From Nocardioides baekrokdamisoli (lineage in GTDB: Bacteria > Actinomycetota > Actinomycetes > Propionibacteriales > Nocardioidaceae): a DNA stretch of 64,000 bases. The notes under the pieces were generated by a model, which was not told where the DNA came from, did not search any database, and worked only from the letters and a program-made list of their open reading frames with translations. The stretch is from positions 1,984,001-2,048,000 of the forward strand of contig NZ_AP019307.1 in assembly GCF_003945325.1 (NCBI RefSeq), read 5' to 3'. A program made the translations under genes and the position numbers. This document shows positions 1 through 10,808 of the stretch, in pieces; position 1 is the stretch's first letter; every line of letters starts with the position of its first letter.

Positions 1-2
1 GG

Positions 3-107
3 AGCCTCAGGAACGCACTCCTACGGGTCACCCTCACCGCTCTGGAATGGTTGTCGCTCGCAGCGGTCCTGCCGCTGGCTGCCTTGTCGGCGGGTTGGAG
101 CGGATGA
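3..107 (+). CDS. C-terminal end of a membrane protein (5' truncated by window)
   Basis: The open frame enters from the left edge and ends in a hydrophobic stretch (about LTALEWLSLAAVLPLAAL) followed by GWSG and a TGA stop. That looks like the last transmembrane helix of an integral membrane protein. The stop overlaps the ATG of the next small gene (ATGA), so the two are probably co-transcribed. The family cannot be named from 34 residues. The C-terminus of a type VII secretion EccD-like protein is one possibility, but that is only a guess. Confidence 0.4.
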   Translation, partial: SLRNALLRVTLTALEWLSLAAVLPLAALSAGWSG

Positions 108-262
108 TGACCGATCTCGAGCGACTGGCTGTGGCCTGGGAGTCCTGGTCCAGGAAGCGTGCAGCAGTGGTGCACGGACTGCGCCTCGGGCCGCTGATCG
201 CGGGAGCCGTTGTCACGAGCGCGATGGTCGGTGGGGCGGTGGTGAAACCGATGTTCGGGTGA
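104..262 (+). CDS. small membrane protein, unknown function
   Basis: This encodes 52 residues starting MMTDLERLAV. A short charged N-terminal part is followed by one hydrophobic segment (about LIAGAVVTSAMVGGAVV) that could span the membrane. The start was chosen for its ATGA overlap with the preceding frame; an upstream in-frame ATG at 47 would lengthen it but would run inside the neighbour. No family is recognised. It is the last gene before a hairpin that could end its transcript. Confidence 0.45.
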   Translation: MMTDLERLAVAWESWSRKRAAVVHGLRLGPLIAGAVVTSAMVGGAVVKPMFG

Positions 263-358
263 GCATCCGGCTCACGTCACTGACGCCGGCTGGGTGATTT
301 CAGCCCATGGCGGCCGCGTACGTCCGGTACGTGAATCGGCGCTCTAGCTGCAATGAGG

Positions 359-399
359 AACGGCCTCCAATCCACGTTTCCGCAGGTCAGAGGCCGTTT
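359..399. terminator. GAAA-loop hairpin after tRNA-Ser
   Basis: Arms CGGCCTC and GAGGCCG enclose a conserved inner core. On the tRNA strand it reads CTCTGACCTGCGGAAACGTGG, with a GAAA tetraloop closed by GCG/CGT. On the plus strand the right arm is followed by TTTT, so the structure may act in both directions. The same core follows the other two tRNA genes in the window. Confidence 0.6.
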
Positions 400-407
400 T
401 CCATCGG

Positions 408-492
408 CGGATCTGGGGGGATTCGAACCCCCGAGGGCGTTAACCCAACACGGATTCCAGCCGTGCGCCATAGGCCACTAGGCGACAGATCC
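408..492 (-). tRNA. tRNA-Ser (anticodon GGA)
   Basis: The minus strand folds as a cloverleaf. The acceptor stem is GGATCTG/CAGATCC with discriminator G, and the anticodon stem CACGG/CCGTG encloses loop CTGGAAT, giving anticodon GGA. A long class II variable arm and a T arm GGGGG-TTCGAAT-CCCCC follow. The long variable arm and the G discriminator fit serine. The CCA end is not encoded (CCG follows). Confidence 0.95.
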
Positions 493-537
493 GTGAGCGA
501 GGCTACAAGTGCCGCCCGTCGCCGACCAAAACGCAGG

Positions 538-1284
538 TCAGGTGGTGGTCGGCCGATAGCAGGTCAGGTAGTGGTCGCCGGCGCTCCAGCGAACGCTGCT
601 CACCCCAGTGAGGTACCACCGAGAGGTCCGCACGATGGGTGGGCAGTGCGCCTGTGCCACAGCCAGCCAGGTCGAGCGGGAGGGGTACGCGGAGCCTGGG
701 ACCCAGACAACTCCGGCTGCGCGGTAGGAGTGCGGCGCCGCACAGGCAACGGGCAAGCCGCCCTGACTGGTCAGGTGGATGCAGCGCGACTGGCCCGGCG
801 ACAACGGGGATGCCAGCGGGTGCTGGTTCGGAATCGGGTAGAGGTGGCCTGCGCCGGGGAGGCTGACATCGCAGCGGAACCAGCGCGCGCCGGCGCCGTA
901 CTCGGCCGACGTCGGCACGAAGAAGGAACCGTCGTACCCGGCGACTGCGACGGTCTTCCAGGGGCCGATGGCCTGCTGGGTCGGGACCAGGCACTGCTTC
1001 ACCATGTACTGGATGATCTTGGGGTCGTTGAGCATCGACGAGTACGCCTCGTCCGTCCACAGCCGTCCGACGAAGACGGTACGAGCGACGTGCGGCCCAC
1101 TGCACGACACCGGGGCAGAGGAGTCGCTCACTCCGAGGAACGTGTTCCAGTCGTAGGTGTGGCAGGAACCGACGGCCGGTGCCGGCGGCGCTGAGGCTTC
1201 GGCGGCGAGCGGCGTGAGCAGCGGCGCCATCAGCGCAAGAACGGCGACGATCACGAATCGCAGGGTGCGGGTCCTACCAGGCAT
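538..1284 (-). CDS. secreted septum-formation-like protein
   Basis: The 248-residue product starts with a signal peptide (about residues 1-30: RFVIVAVLALMAPLLTPLAAEA) and is exported. The mature part has paired cysteines in a repeated pattern (CHTYDWN, VSCSGPH, CDVSLPG, SQGGLPVACAAPHSYRA). This resembles the septum-formation/DUF4190-associated domain found in actinobacterial surface proteins, where C...PH modules occur. I chose the inner ATG because GGAGAA lies 5 nt upstream; a start ten codons earlier has no such signal. The biochemical role is unknown. Confidence 0.65.
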   Translation of the reverse strand: MPGRTRTLRFVIVAVLALMAPLLTPLAAEASAPPAPAVGSCHTYDWNTFLGVSDSSAPVSCSGPHVARTVFVGRLWTDEAYSSMLNDPKIIQYMVKQCLVPTQQAIGPWKTVAVAGYDGSFFVPTSAEYGAGARWFRCDVSLPGAGHLYPIPNQHPLASPLSPGQSRCIHLTSQGGLPVACAAPHSYRAAGVVWVPGSAYPSRSTWLAVAQAHCPPIVRTSRWYLTGVSSVRWSAGDHYLTCYRPTTT

Positions 1285-1400
1285 CGGGTTTCTCCATTTT
1301 CGGAACGGCGGCACCAGGATCGTACGACCGGGTCAGGTGGCCCCGCAGGTGATCAGGACCGATCCGGCTTTGGAGCCGGAAGTAGTGCCACCTAGACTCG

Positions 1401-1493
1401 GGGCAACCCCCCACGTGGCGCCATCTCGCCGAACCTCCCCAGGGCCGGAAGGCAGCAAGGATAAGCGAGCTCTGTCGGGTACGTGGGGGGCCT
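1401..1493 (+). ncRNA. ffs: signal recognition particle RNA (small bacterial type)
   Basis: The sequence carries the SRP RNA apical signature: GAACC, then CAGGGCCGGAAGGCAGC with the GGAA tetraloop, then AAGGATAA. The outer stem CCCCCCACGT/ACGTGGGGGG closes about 85 nt, the size of the short 4.5S-type RNA. It binds Ffh and targets nascent membrane proteins. Ends are approximate. A location near dnaX is common in actinobacteria. Confidence 0.93.
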
Positions 1494-1559
1494 TTGCGTC
1501 CCCCACGATTCTCAGCGGCCCTTCAGCCAAACCTGCCGGTGGGACGACAGAATGCGGGG

Positions 1560-2705
1560 ATGACGTTCGCGCAGCTCTCGGTGATCTGCCTCGTCGCGAT
1601 CCTCGGCCCGTTGCTTGCCTTCCCTCGCGCTTGGCACCTCCCAGTCGTCCTTGGCGAGTTGCTCGCCGGGATCGCGCTGGGGCGTACCGGAGTCCACTAT
1701 CTGCATTCGGACAACGCCACCTTCGCGTTCCTGGCCGACATCGGGTTCGCGCTCGTGATGTTCGTGGCCGGCACGCACGTGCCGGTACGCGATCCCGCGA
1801 TCCGACCGGCCCTGAAGTCGGGCATCGTCCGGGCGGTCGTGGTCGCCGTGATCGCAGGCATTCTCGGGACAGCCATCGCGTACGCCACTGGTGTGCACCA
1901 CGCGCCCCTGTTTGCGGTGCTGATCGCCTCGTCGAGTGCGGCCCTGATCCTGCCGATCGTCGATTCGTTGGGTCTCAAGGGCGGCGGGGTCGTCGGGCTG
2001 CTGCCGCAGATCGCCATCGCGGACACGCTGTGCATCGTCGCCCTCCCGCTGGCGATCGATCCGAAGCACGCGCTGCGGGCTGCGGGCGGTGCGGCGGCCG
2101 TCATCGGTGCGGCGGCCGTCGTCTTCCTCGCCCTGCGCGCGGCCGAGAAGGCTGGCGCGCGCAAGAAGGTGCATGACGTCTCCGAAGAACGCAGGTTTGC
2201 GGCCGAACTCCGGATCCAATTGGTGATTCTCTTCGCGCTCGCAGCCCTGGCGAAGAGCACCCACGTCTCGATCATGTTGGCCGGATTCGCGTTCGGTCTC
2301 GGTGTCGCCGCCATCGGAGAACCCCGGAGGCTGTCGCGGCAATTGTTCGCCCTGACCGAGGGATTCCTCGGCCCACTGTTCTTCGTGTGGCTCGGCGCGG
2401 AACTCAACCTGCGTGAGCTCGGCGCCCACCCGAAGATGATCGGGCTCGGGGTCGCGCTCGGAGCCGCGGCCGCGCTCGCCCATGTCGTGCCGCGTCTTCT
2501 GGGCCAGGCCATCCCGTACGGGTTGTTGGCTGCAGCTCAGTTGGGCGTACCGGTCGCGGCTGCCACCGTCGGCAGCCAGCTCAACGTGTTGCAGCCCGGC
2601 GAGGCCTCTGCCCTGATGCTGGGTGCCCTCATCTCGATCGCTGTTGCCGTCGCCGGCGGCAGCATGGCCAGCAAACTCAGTTCGTCGACGGAGGCAACCG
2701 CATGA
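1560..2705 (+). CDS. CPA2-family cation:proton antiporter
   Basis: This 381-residue integral membrane protein has about 12 hydrophobic helices. It matches the Na+/H+ exchanger (KefB/NapA-like) fold: an early GELLAGIALGRTG segment, GFALVMFVAGTH, and a late VPVAAATVGSQLNVLQPGEASALMLGALISI helix pair. It probably exchanges protons for Na+ or K+ in pH or salt balance. No C-terminal TrkA domain is present. A CAGAAT box lies 6 nt before the ATG, consistent with leaderless transcription. The stop overlaps the next gene (ATGA). Confidence 0.85.
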   Translation: MTFAQLSVICLVAILGPLLAFPRAWHLPVVLGELLAGIALGRTGVHYLHSDNATFAFLADIGFALVMFVAGTHVPVRDPAIRPALKSGIVRAVVVAVIAGILGTAIAYATGVHHAPLFAVLIASSSAALILPIVDSLGLKGGGVVGLLPQIAIADTLCIVALPLAIDPKHALRAAGGAAAVIGAAAVVFLALRAAEKAGARKKVHDVSEERRFAAELRIQLVILFALAALAKSTHVSIMLAGFAFGLGVAAIGEPRRLSRQLFALTEGFLGPLFFVWLGAELNLRELGAHPKMIGLGVALGAAAALAHVVPRLLGQAIPYGLLAAAQLGVPVAAATVGSQLNVLQPGEASALMLGALISIAVAVAGGSMASKLSSSTEATA

Positions 2706-3751
2706 GTTCCGCTCCGAAGATCACCCACGACTACGAATCGTGGCTGCGTCGGCAGATCCCTGTGATCGACGCCGATCTGGAGACCAAGCACGCCCAGATG
2801 AAGGCGGACGGGTTCACCTTCTTCCGTGCGACCTACTACCTGTGGCTGGCGCGTGTTGCCGAGCAGGTGCCGGAGGTGCTGAGGGCGACGACAGCGCCGA
2901 TCGTCGGCGATCTGCATGCCGAGAACTTCGGCACCTGGCGCGACGATTCAGGCGATCTTCGCTGGGGTGTGAACGATCTCGACGAACTCGCCCGCGGTGC
3001 CTGGCTCCTCGATCCGCTGCGCCTTGCCGCATCTGCCGCGATGTCGCCCCATCTGGATCTCAGGACCAAGGACATCGCCGACCTCGTGCTCGAGGGATAT
3101 TCGACCGCCGTCGCCGGACCCTCGCCCCGTCTGTCCGGAGCCAGGCATCTCGCGGCACTGGTGCCGACGTTCAAGGACAGCGATGCCTTCTTCAAGAAGC
3201 TGACCGCCGGTGCCGCGACCGCGGACGTTGACGAGGCCGTACGCCAGGCCGCAGCCGCGACGGTTCCGGGCGACTGGTCGCCGAGCTGGCACGTACGCCA
3301 GGCGGGCGCCGGAAGCCTCGGCCATCGACGGGTGGTCGGTGTGGGTCGGACGGCAGAGGGATGGGCAGCCCGCGAGGCGAAGCAGCTGGATCCGGGGACG
3401 GCTGCCTGGGCCCGGTCGTACTCAGATCACCTCCCGATACCGGCTCCGGACCTGTATCCCGCAGTCGTCAGGACTCTGGACGCTCCGCGTGCATCGGCCC
3501 GGGTGGCCGGGTGGCAGCTCCGGGCGCTGGCGCCGGACGAGGTACGGATCGAGCTGAGTGGCCTCGCGGACGCCGATGTGACGCTCGTGCTCAAGTCGAT
3601 GGGGGCTGCCATGGCCTCAGTGCACGGGGTGGATCGGCAGGCGTTCGAGGCGGCCCAGAGGGAGGCGAGAGCGCTGGATCCGGACGTTTTCCGCGGCTAC
3701 GTGAAGACCATGAAGCAGACAATCGAGCAGGACTTCGAGAACAGTCGGTAG
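2702..3751 (+). CDS. DUF2252 family protein
   Basis: The 349-residue protein has DUF2252 hallmarks: FFRATYYLW near residue 40, then IVGDLHAENFGTW and GVNDLDELARGAWLLDPLRLA. These resemble the HGDLHxxN...NDFD active-site pattern of aminoglycoside phosphotransferase/kinase-fold enzymes. A kinase-like fold is likely, but no substrate is established. It is translationally coupled to the antiporter by a 4-nt overlap. Confidence 0.8.
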   Translation: MSSAPKITHDYESWLRRQIPVIDADLETKHAQMKADGFTFFRATYYLWLARVAEQVPEVLRATTAPIVGDLHAENFGTWRDDSGDLRWGVNDLDELARGAWLLDPLRLAASAAMSPHLDLRTKDIADLVLEGYSTAVAGPSPRLSGARHLAALVPTFKDSDAFFKKLTAGAATADVDEAVRQAAAATVPGDWSPSWHVRQAGAGSLGHRRVVGVGRTAEGWAAREAKQLDPGTAAWARSYSDHLPIPAPDLYPAVVRTLDAPRASARVAGWQLRALAPDEVRIELSGLADADVTLVLKSMGAAMASVHGVDRQAFEAAQREARALDPDVFRGYVKTMKQTIEQDFENSR

Positions 3752-3771
3752 CGACGACTAAGGTCGTCTCG

Positions 3772-5766
3772 ATGGACGCCCCCCTCGCTCTTTACCGCCG
3801 CTACCGGCCCGAGACGTTCGCCGAGGTCATCGGCCAGGAACACGTCACCGGGCCTCTTCGTGCTGCTCTCGCGGCCAACAGGGTGAACCACGCCTATCTG
3901 TTCAGCGGTCCCCGCGGCTGTGGCAAGACGACCAGCGCCCGGATCCTTGCGCGCGCCCTCAACTGCGAGCAGGCTCCGATCTCGGATCCGTGTGGCGAGT
4001 GCGACTCCTGCCGCGACCTGGCGCGTGGTGGCCCGGGCAGCATCGACGTGATCGAGATCGATGCGGCGTCCCACGGTGGTGTCGACGATGCGCGTGACCT
4101 GCGGGAGAAGGCGTACTTCGCTCCGGTACGCAGCCGCTACAAGGTCTACATCATCGATGAGGCCCACATGGTCACCACGCAGGGCTTCAACGCGCTGCTC
4201 AAGCTCGTCGAGGAGCCGCCGGAGCACCTCCGCTTCATCTTCGCCACGACCGAGCCCGACAAGGTCATCCCGACCATCCGGTCGCGTACGCACCACTATC
4301 CGTTCCGGCTGATCCCGCCGAAGTTGCTGGGCAGCTACCTCCAGGAGATCTGCGAGTCCGAGGGCGTCCAGGTCGCGCCGACTGCCCTTCCGCTGGTCGT
4401 ACGCGCCGGCGCCGGGTCGGCTCGCGACACCCTCTCGGTGATGGACCAGCTGCTGGGCGGCGCCGGTCCCGAGGGCGTCACCTATGACCTCGCTGCCGGA
4501 CTTCTCGGATACACCCCGGACTCGCTGCTCGACGAGGTCATCGACGCGTTCGCCGCACACGATGGCGGTGCCGTCTTTGCGGCCGTCGACAAGGTGATCG
4601 AGACCGGCCAGGACCCCCGCCGATTCACCGAGGACCTGCTGCGCCGACTGCGCGACCTCCTGATCATCGCCGCCGTCCCGGATGCTTCGGCGACGGGCCT
4701 CATCGACGTGGCTGAGGATCAGGCCGAGAGGCTCACATCCCAGGCGCGCAGGTACGGCGCACACGAGTTGTCCCGGGCTGCCGATCTGGTGGCGCTCGGG
4801 CTGACCGAGATGCGGGGTGCCACCGCCCCTCGGCTGCTGCTCGAGTTGGTCTGCGCCCGGGTGCTGCTGCCCGGGGCCGATCACGGGACCGAGGGGCTCG
4901 CTGCCCGCCTCGATCGCCTGGAGCGGCGCGTGGCTGCAGGAGTGCCTGCCCCGTCGGCGCCCACGGCGCCTGCCGACAGCGAGGCGACCGCCGACCGTGT
5001 CCGCAAGCGGGACATCATCGAGGAGGCCGCCGTGTCCGCGGTCTCAGCCGTTGCGTCGGCGTCCGATCAGGTCGATGCCGTACGCGCGGCCGCCCGGGAG
5101 GCCGGCGTCGACGCGGTCCGGAGCGCGCGGTCCGCTGTCACGAAGATCGCCAGCCGAGTCGTGCCGGACGTACGCCCTGAGCCGACCCCGGAGCCGACTC
5201 CAGCCTCGTCGGCCGCCGCAGAGCCCTCGAAGCCAGGGTTCGGAGTCGCCGACGTACGCCGGTTGTGGCCGGACGTGATCGAGCAGGTCAAGGGTCTGCG
5301 CCGGATGGCCTGGATCCACCTGTCGCAGAACAGCCAGGTCGTCTCCGTGGCCGACGGGCTGATCACGCTCGGCTTCCCGAACGCGGGCGCGCGTGACTCG
5401 TTCCTCGCAGGCAAGCACGACGAGGTCGTACGCGACGCCGCGAGCAAGGTGTTGATCGGCAACTGGCGCATCGAGGCAATCGTGGACGGCTCAACGGTCG
5501 TGACTCCGGCACCCGGGCGCGAGCCGGAGGCTCCGGTTGAGCCGCCTGCGCCCGAGGTGTCGGTCGAGGTCGCACCGAGCCAGGCCGATCGGCTCAAGGA
5601 GGCCATGCGGGCGCCGGCGGAGGAGCCGGAGCCACCCGTCGATCTCGACAGTGCGGCAAGCCCGGATGACCCAGAATTCGACGGTCCGACCATGAGTGGC
5701 ACGGAGCTCCTCGAGCAGGAGCTCGGGGCGCAGCTCGTCGAAGAATTCCCCCACCAGCAACGATGA
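3772..5766 (+). CDS. dnaX: DNA polymerase III subunits gamma and tau
   Basis: This is the clamp-loader ATPase of the replicative polymerase, 664 residues long. It begins LYRRYRPETFAEVIGQEHV, followed by Walker A GPRGCGKTT, a four-Cys zinc module (CEQ...CGECDSC), Walker B YIIDEAHM and the sensor region EEPPEHLRFIFATTEPDKV. After the clamp-loader core comes an Ala/Pro-rich linker and a C-terminal tau-like domain. No AAAAAAG-type slippery site was seen. TAAGGT lies 7 nt before the ATG, so the mRNA is probably leaderless. It heads the dnaX-ybaB-recR run. Confidence 0.95.
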   Translation: MDAPLALYRRYRPETFAEVIGQEHVTGPLRAALAANRVNHAYLFSGPRGCGKTTSARILARALNCEQAPISDPCGECDSCRDLARGGPGSIDVIEIDAASHGGVDDARDLREKAYFAPVRSRYKVYIIDEAHMVTTQGFNALLKLVEEPPEHLRFIFATTEPDKVIPTIRSRTHHYPFRLIPPKLLGSYLQEICESEGVQVAPTALPLVVRAGAGSARDTLSVMDQLLGGAGPEGVTYDLAAGLLGYTPDSLLDEVIDAFAAHDGGAVFAAVDKVIETGQDPRRFTEDLLRRLRDLLIIAAVPDASATGLIDVAEDQAERLTSQARRYGAHELSRAADLVALGLTEMRGATAPRLLLELVCARVLLPGADHGTEGLAARLDRLERRVAAGVPAPSAPTAPADSEATADRVRKRDIIEEAAVSAVSAVASASDQVDAVRAAAREAGVDAVRSARSAVTKIASRVVPDVRPEPTPEPTPASSAAAEPSKPGFGVADVRRLWPDVIEQVKGLRRMAWIHLSQNSQVVSVADGLITLGFPNAGARDSFLAGKHDEVVRDAASKVLIGNWRIEAIVDGSTVVTPAPGREPEAPVEPPAPEVSVEVAPSQADRLKEAMRAPAEEPEPPVDLDSAASPDDPEFDGPTMSGTELLEQELGAQLVEEFPHQQR

Positions 5767-5802
5767 CGGTGGAGATCCCGAGAGTAGTGAGAGGTTGGAC
5801 CC

Positions 5803-6156
5803 ATGACTGAGAACCCCTTCGGCGGCCTCGACATGAACGCGCTGATGCAGCAGGCACAGCAGATGCAGCAGCAGTTGGCCGAGGCGCAGCAGCGCCTCAA
5901 TGCGGCGACCGTCGAGGGCACGTCGCTCGGTGGGGCCGTCACCGTGACCGTCAACGGCGTCGGCGAGTTGACGGACGTCAAGCTCGGCGACCAGTTCGTC
6001 GGCGCGACCGCCGAGGACCTCGAGGACCTGGCCGCAGGCATCGTGGTGGCGTACCGCGACGCCAAGGCGAAGGCCGACGACCTGGCGAGCCAGTCGCTCG
6101 GCCCGCTCGCCGGCGGTTTTGACGCCCCGGGTTCGCCGTTCCAGCTCGGCCTCTGA
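5803..6156 (+). CDS. YbaB/EbfC nucleoid-associated protein
   Basis: The 117-residue protein starts with a Gln-rich helix ([19 protein letters not shown]). It continues with the YbaB core: [14 protein letters not shown] and a second helix ([21 protein letters not shown]). The family forms dimers that bind DNA without strict sequence specificity. Its position between dnaX and recR is conserved across bacteria. Confidence 0.92.
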   Translation: MTENPFGGLDMNALMQQAQQMQQQLAEAQQRLNAATVEGTSLGGAVTVTVNGVGELTDVKLGDQFVGATAEDLEDLAAGIVVAYRDAKAKADDLASQSLGPLAGGFDAPGSPFQLGL

Positions 6157-6181
6157 CGACTCGATCCGGGAGGGGTGCGCC

Positions 6182-6781
6182 GTGGCGTACGAAGGCGTCG
6201 TCCAGGATCTGATCGACGAGCTCGGCCGGTTGCCCGGTGTCGGGCCGAAGAGTGCCCAGCGGATCGCGTTCCACCTGCTGCAGGCGGAGTCGGTTGACGT
6301 GCAGCGGCTGGCGGACGTACTCGTCGAGGTCAAGCGACGGGTGAAGTTCTGCGCGATCTGCTTCAACGTGTCCGAGGAGGACACCTGTCGGATCTGCCGC
6401 GACCCGCGACGCGACGTGAGCGTGATCGCGGTCGTCGAGGAATACAAGGACGTCGCGGCGATCGAGCGGACCAAGGAGTTCCGCGGGCGCTATCACGTCC
6501 TCGGAGGAGCCATCAGCCCGATCGACGGCATCGGCCCCGAGCAGCTGCGGATCACCGAACTGATCCGTCGCCTCGCCGACGGCGCGGTCCAGGAGGTCAT
6601 CCTCGCCACCGACCCGAACCTCGAAGGCGAGGCGACCGCAACCTACCTGACCCGTCAGCTCAGCCCGTACGGCCTCAGGATCACCCGGCTGGCGAGTGGT
6701 CTGCCGGTCGGTGGCGACCTCGAGTACGCCGATGAGGTCACCCTAGGAAGAGCCTTCGCCGGCCGCAGATCGGCCACCTGA
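6182..6781 (+). CDS. recR: recombination protein RecR
   Basis: This 199-residue repair protein acts with RecF/RecO to load RecA at gaps. It has the N-terminal helix-hairpin-helix ([20 protein letters not shown]), a C4 zinc finger ([16 protein letters not shown]), the Toprim domain ([29 protein letters not shown]...) and a terminal [12 protein letters not shown] motif. The GTG start follows GGGAGGGG at good spacing; the frame is open further upstream without a signal. A large inverted repeat begins at its stop codon. Confidence 0.95.
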   Translation: MAYEGVVQDLIDELGRLPGVGPKSAQRIAFHLLQAESVDVQRLADVLVEVKRRVKFCAICFNVSEEDTCRICRDPRRDVSVIAVVEEYKDVAAIERTKEFRGRYHVLGGAISPIDGIGPEQLRITELIRRLADGAVQEVILATDPNLEGEATATYLTRQLSPYGLRITRLASGLPVGGDLEYADEVTLGRAFAGRRSAT

Positions 6782-6862
6782 CGGCGCGTCTGCTGCGTTG
6801 CTCTTCGGTCGCGGGCCCTCGAGGCCCGCTTCCCTCCGGCGCCTTGCAGCCGCGCGCGTCAG
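6778..6862. repeat. large stem-loop repeat, copy 1 (after recR)
   Basis: This 85-bp imperfect palindrome is framed by CTGACG and CGTCAG, and its first bases contain the recR TGA. The centre is a perfect hairpin GCGGGCC-TCGAG-GGCCCGC (given on the reverse strand). Its reverse complement aligns with the repeat after topA: both share TGCAAGGCG, GGAGGGA(A/G)GCGGGCC, GACCGA and CAACGC(A/C)GCAG. It is probably a transcription terminator or an REP-like dispersed repeat. Confidence 0.7.
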
Positions 6863-6967
6863 GCGGCCGCCTGTCTCATCACCATCCACCCTGAAAAGGG
6901 GAGCCGCGCCAGCGCGTCCTGCAGGTATGTGATGAAGAGCGGGGGAACTGTCTCAAGGAGATCTCAG

Positions 6968-7219
6968 ATGCCGCTCTTCATGGATGTCCACACCCTCGGC
7001 GACAAGGTCACGATGGATGACGTCGCCGGCGCCCATCAGGCCGACCTGGCCACGCAGGAGGCGTACGGCGTCAACTACCTCAGATACTGGGTGGACGAGG
7101 CCAACAGCAAGATCTTCTGCCTGGTGGATGCGCCCGATGCCGACGCGGCCAACACGGTGCATCGGCAGGCGCACGGGCTCGTGGCCGACGAGATCTGGCA
7201 GGTCCAGGAAGGCCGCTGA
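6968..7219 (+). CDS. DUF4242 family small protein
   Basis: The 83-residue protein reads MPLFMDVHTLGDKVTMDDVAGAH and ends with SKIFCLVDAPDADAANTVHRQAHGLVADEIWQV. This matches the ferredoxin-like DUF4242 (nickel-binding-like) family, which carries an FCLVxAPDxxAxxxVHxxAHG pattern. The substrate or metal is not known. The ATG follows AAGGAGA 7 nt away, one of the clearest Shine-Dalgarno sites in the window, so a longer upstream start was rejected. Confidence 0.75.
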   Translation: MPLFMDVHTLGDKVTMDDVAGAHQADLATQEAYGVNYLRYWVDEANSKIFCLVDAPDADAANTVHRQAHGLVADEIWQVQEGR

Positions 7220-7263
7220 TCTCGTACGCGCACAACTCGGTCGGCCGATCCGGCCCTGATCGA

Positions 7264-7269
7264 TAGAAT
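7264..7269 (+). promoter_or_regulatory. -10 box of the lysC-asd operon
   Basis: TAGAAT is a good actinobacterial SigA -10 and lies about 35 nt before the lysC GTG. This leaves a short leader with TAAGGA as ribosome site. No convincing -35 is visible, and no lysine riboswitch fits in this space. Confidence 0.45.
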
Positions 7270-7304
7270 CGCTCACGAACAACACCGGCTGTAAGGACCA
7301 ATTC

Positions 7305-9646
<2,342 letters not shown>

Positions 9647-9658
9647 CCAGACGGATCG

Positions 9659-9683
9659 AAGGCCCCGCTCCGGCGGGGCCTTT
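9659..9683 (+). terminator. rho-independent terminator of lysC-asd
   Basis: A perfect hairpin GGCCCCGC-TCCG-GCGGGGCC is followed by TTT, 12 nt after the asd stop. It separates the amino-acid operon from the sulfate operon. Confidence 0.85.
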
Positions 9684-9818
9684 GCCGTTCCCGTTGCGCT
9701 CCACGTCTCGTCATACGGGCGCGCGTCTCAACATTCGGTCAGCCGTTTTGCTGTCCGAAATCAAAGTCTAGTAATTTACCCGTCATTACGAATCTACCCA
9801 GGTACAAGGAGTATTCAG
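9684..9818 (+). promoter_or_regulatory. promoter region of the sulfate importer operon
   Basis: This 135-bp gap is AT-richer than its surroundings. It holds TAGTAAT and TTTACC words near 9770-9780 that could be -10 boxes, with TTGCTG about 15-20 nt upstream as a poor -35. AAGGA precedes the start of the binding protein. No classical riboswitch or CysB-like repeat was recognised. Confidence 0.35.
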
Positions 9819-10808
9819 ATGAAGGCATCGATCAAGTACGCAGCAGTCGCGTTCGCAGGGGTCGTGTCGCTCACCGCCTGCGGTAGTTCCTCGAGCGCCA
9901 ACTCCATCAACCTCGTCGGCTACAGCGTCCCGAAGCCGGCGTACGACGCCCTCGCGACGGCGTTCCAGGCCACCCCGGCGGGCAAGGGCGTCTCGTTCAA
10001 CGCGTCGTACGGTCCGAGCGGCAGCCAGGCGAAGGCTGTGGCCAACGGGAACATCTCTGCTGACTACGTGAACTTCTCGACGAGTTCCGACCTCAAGAAG
10101 CTGGTCCCGGGCCAGGTCGCCGAGGGCTGGGACTCCGGTGCCACCAAGGGCATCGTCGCCGACTCCGTCGTCGTCATCGTCGTACGCAAGGGCAACCCGC
10201 TCCACATCACCGGCTGGAACGACCTGATCAAGCCGGGCGTGAAGATCGTGACCCCGGACCCGGCCTCGTCCGGCTCGGCGAAGTGGAACATCCTCGCTGC
10301 GTACGAGCACGTGATCTCCGACGGTGGCACCAAGGACCAGGCGAAGGCGTACCTGACCGCGTTCTTCAAGAACGTGACGAGCCGGGCCGACAGTGGCTCG
10401 GTCGCGACGCAGCAGTTCCTCAACGGCACCGGCGACGTCCTGATCTCCTATGAGGCCGAGGCCATCGCGGCTCGCGCCAAGGGCGCCGACGTCGACTACA
10501 TCGTGCCCAACGAGAACATCCTGATCCAGACCCCGGCTGCGGTGACCACGACGGCTTCCCAGAGCGCGAAGGACTTCCTCGCGTTCGCCGAGAGCGCCGC
10601 CGGGCAGGCCATCTTCGCGGCGCACGGCTTCCGCCCGGCACTCACCGGCGTCAAGGCCGGGACCGTGAACGGTGCGGCGAACCCGGCCGACCCGTACCCG
10701 ACGCTCACCAAGCTGATCACCATCAAGCAGCTGGGCGGCTGGACCGCGGTGAACGCCGAGTTCTTTGGCGACCATGGTCTGGTGACCGCCATCGAGAGCG
10801 CTAAGTGA
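9819..10808 (+). CDS. sulfate ABC transporter, substrate-binding lipoprotein
   Basis: The 329-residue protein has a lipoprotein signal with lipobox LTACG (residues about 17-21), so it is anchored outside the membrane. The mature part has the sulfate/thiosulfate-binding (Sbp/CysP) pattern: VGYSVPKPAYDAL, SYGPSGSQAKAVANG, VTPDPASSGSAKWNILAAY, and RADSGSVATQQFLNGTGDVLISYEAEA. It captures sulfate for CysT/CysW/CysA encoded next. It corresponds to SubI of mycobacteria. The stop overlaps the cysT GTG. Confidence 0.9.
   Translation: MKASIKYAAVAFAGVVSLTACGSSSSANSINLVGYSVPKPAYDALATAFQATPAGKGVSFNASYGPSGSQAKAVANGNISADYVNFSTSSDLKKLVPGQVAEGWDSGATKGIVADSVVVIVVRKGNPLHITGWNDLIKPGVKIVTPDPASSGSAKWNILAAYEHVISDGGTKDQAKAYLTAFFKNVTSRADSGSVATQQFLNGTGDVLISYEAEAIAARAKGADVDYIVPNENILIQTPAAVTTTASQSAKDFLAFAESAAGQAIFAAHGFRPALTGVKAGTVNGAANPADPYPTLTKLITIKQLGGWTAVNAEFFGDHGLVTAIESAK

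Noticed and set aside
3772-5766. Programmed frameshift in dnaX making gamma
   Set aside because: No slippery A-run or downstream stimulator was seen; the GC-rich sequence makes it unlikely.
7220-7304. Lysine riboswitch before lysC
   Set aside because: Only 85 bp separates the genes and the -10 box lies about 35 nt before the start, too little for the aptamer.
9684-9818. SAM or other sulfur riboswitch before the sulfate operon
   Set aside because: None of the conserved aptamer cores was found in the 135 bp.
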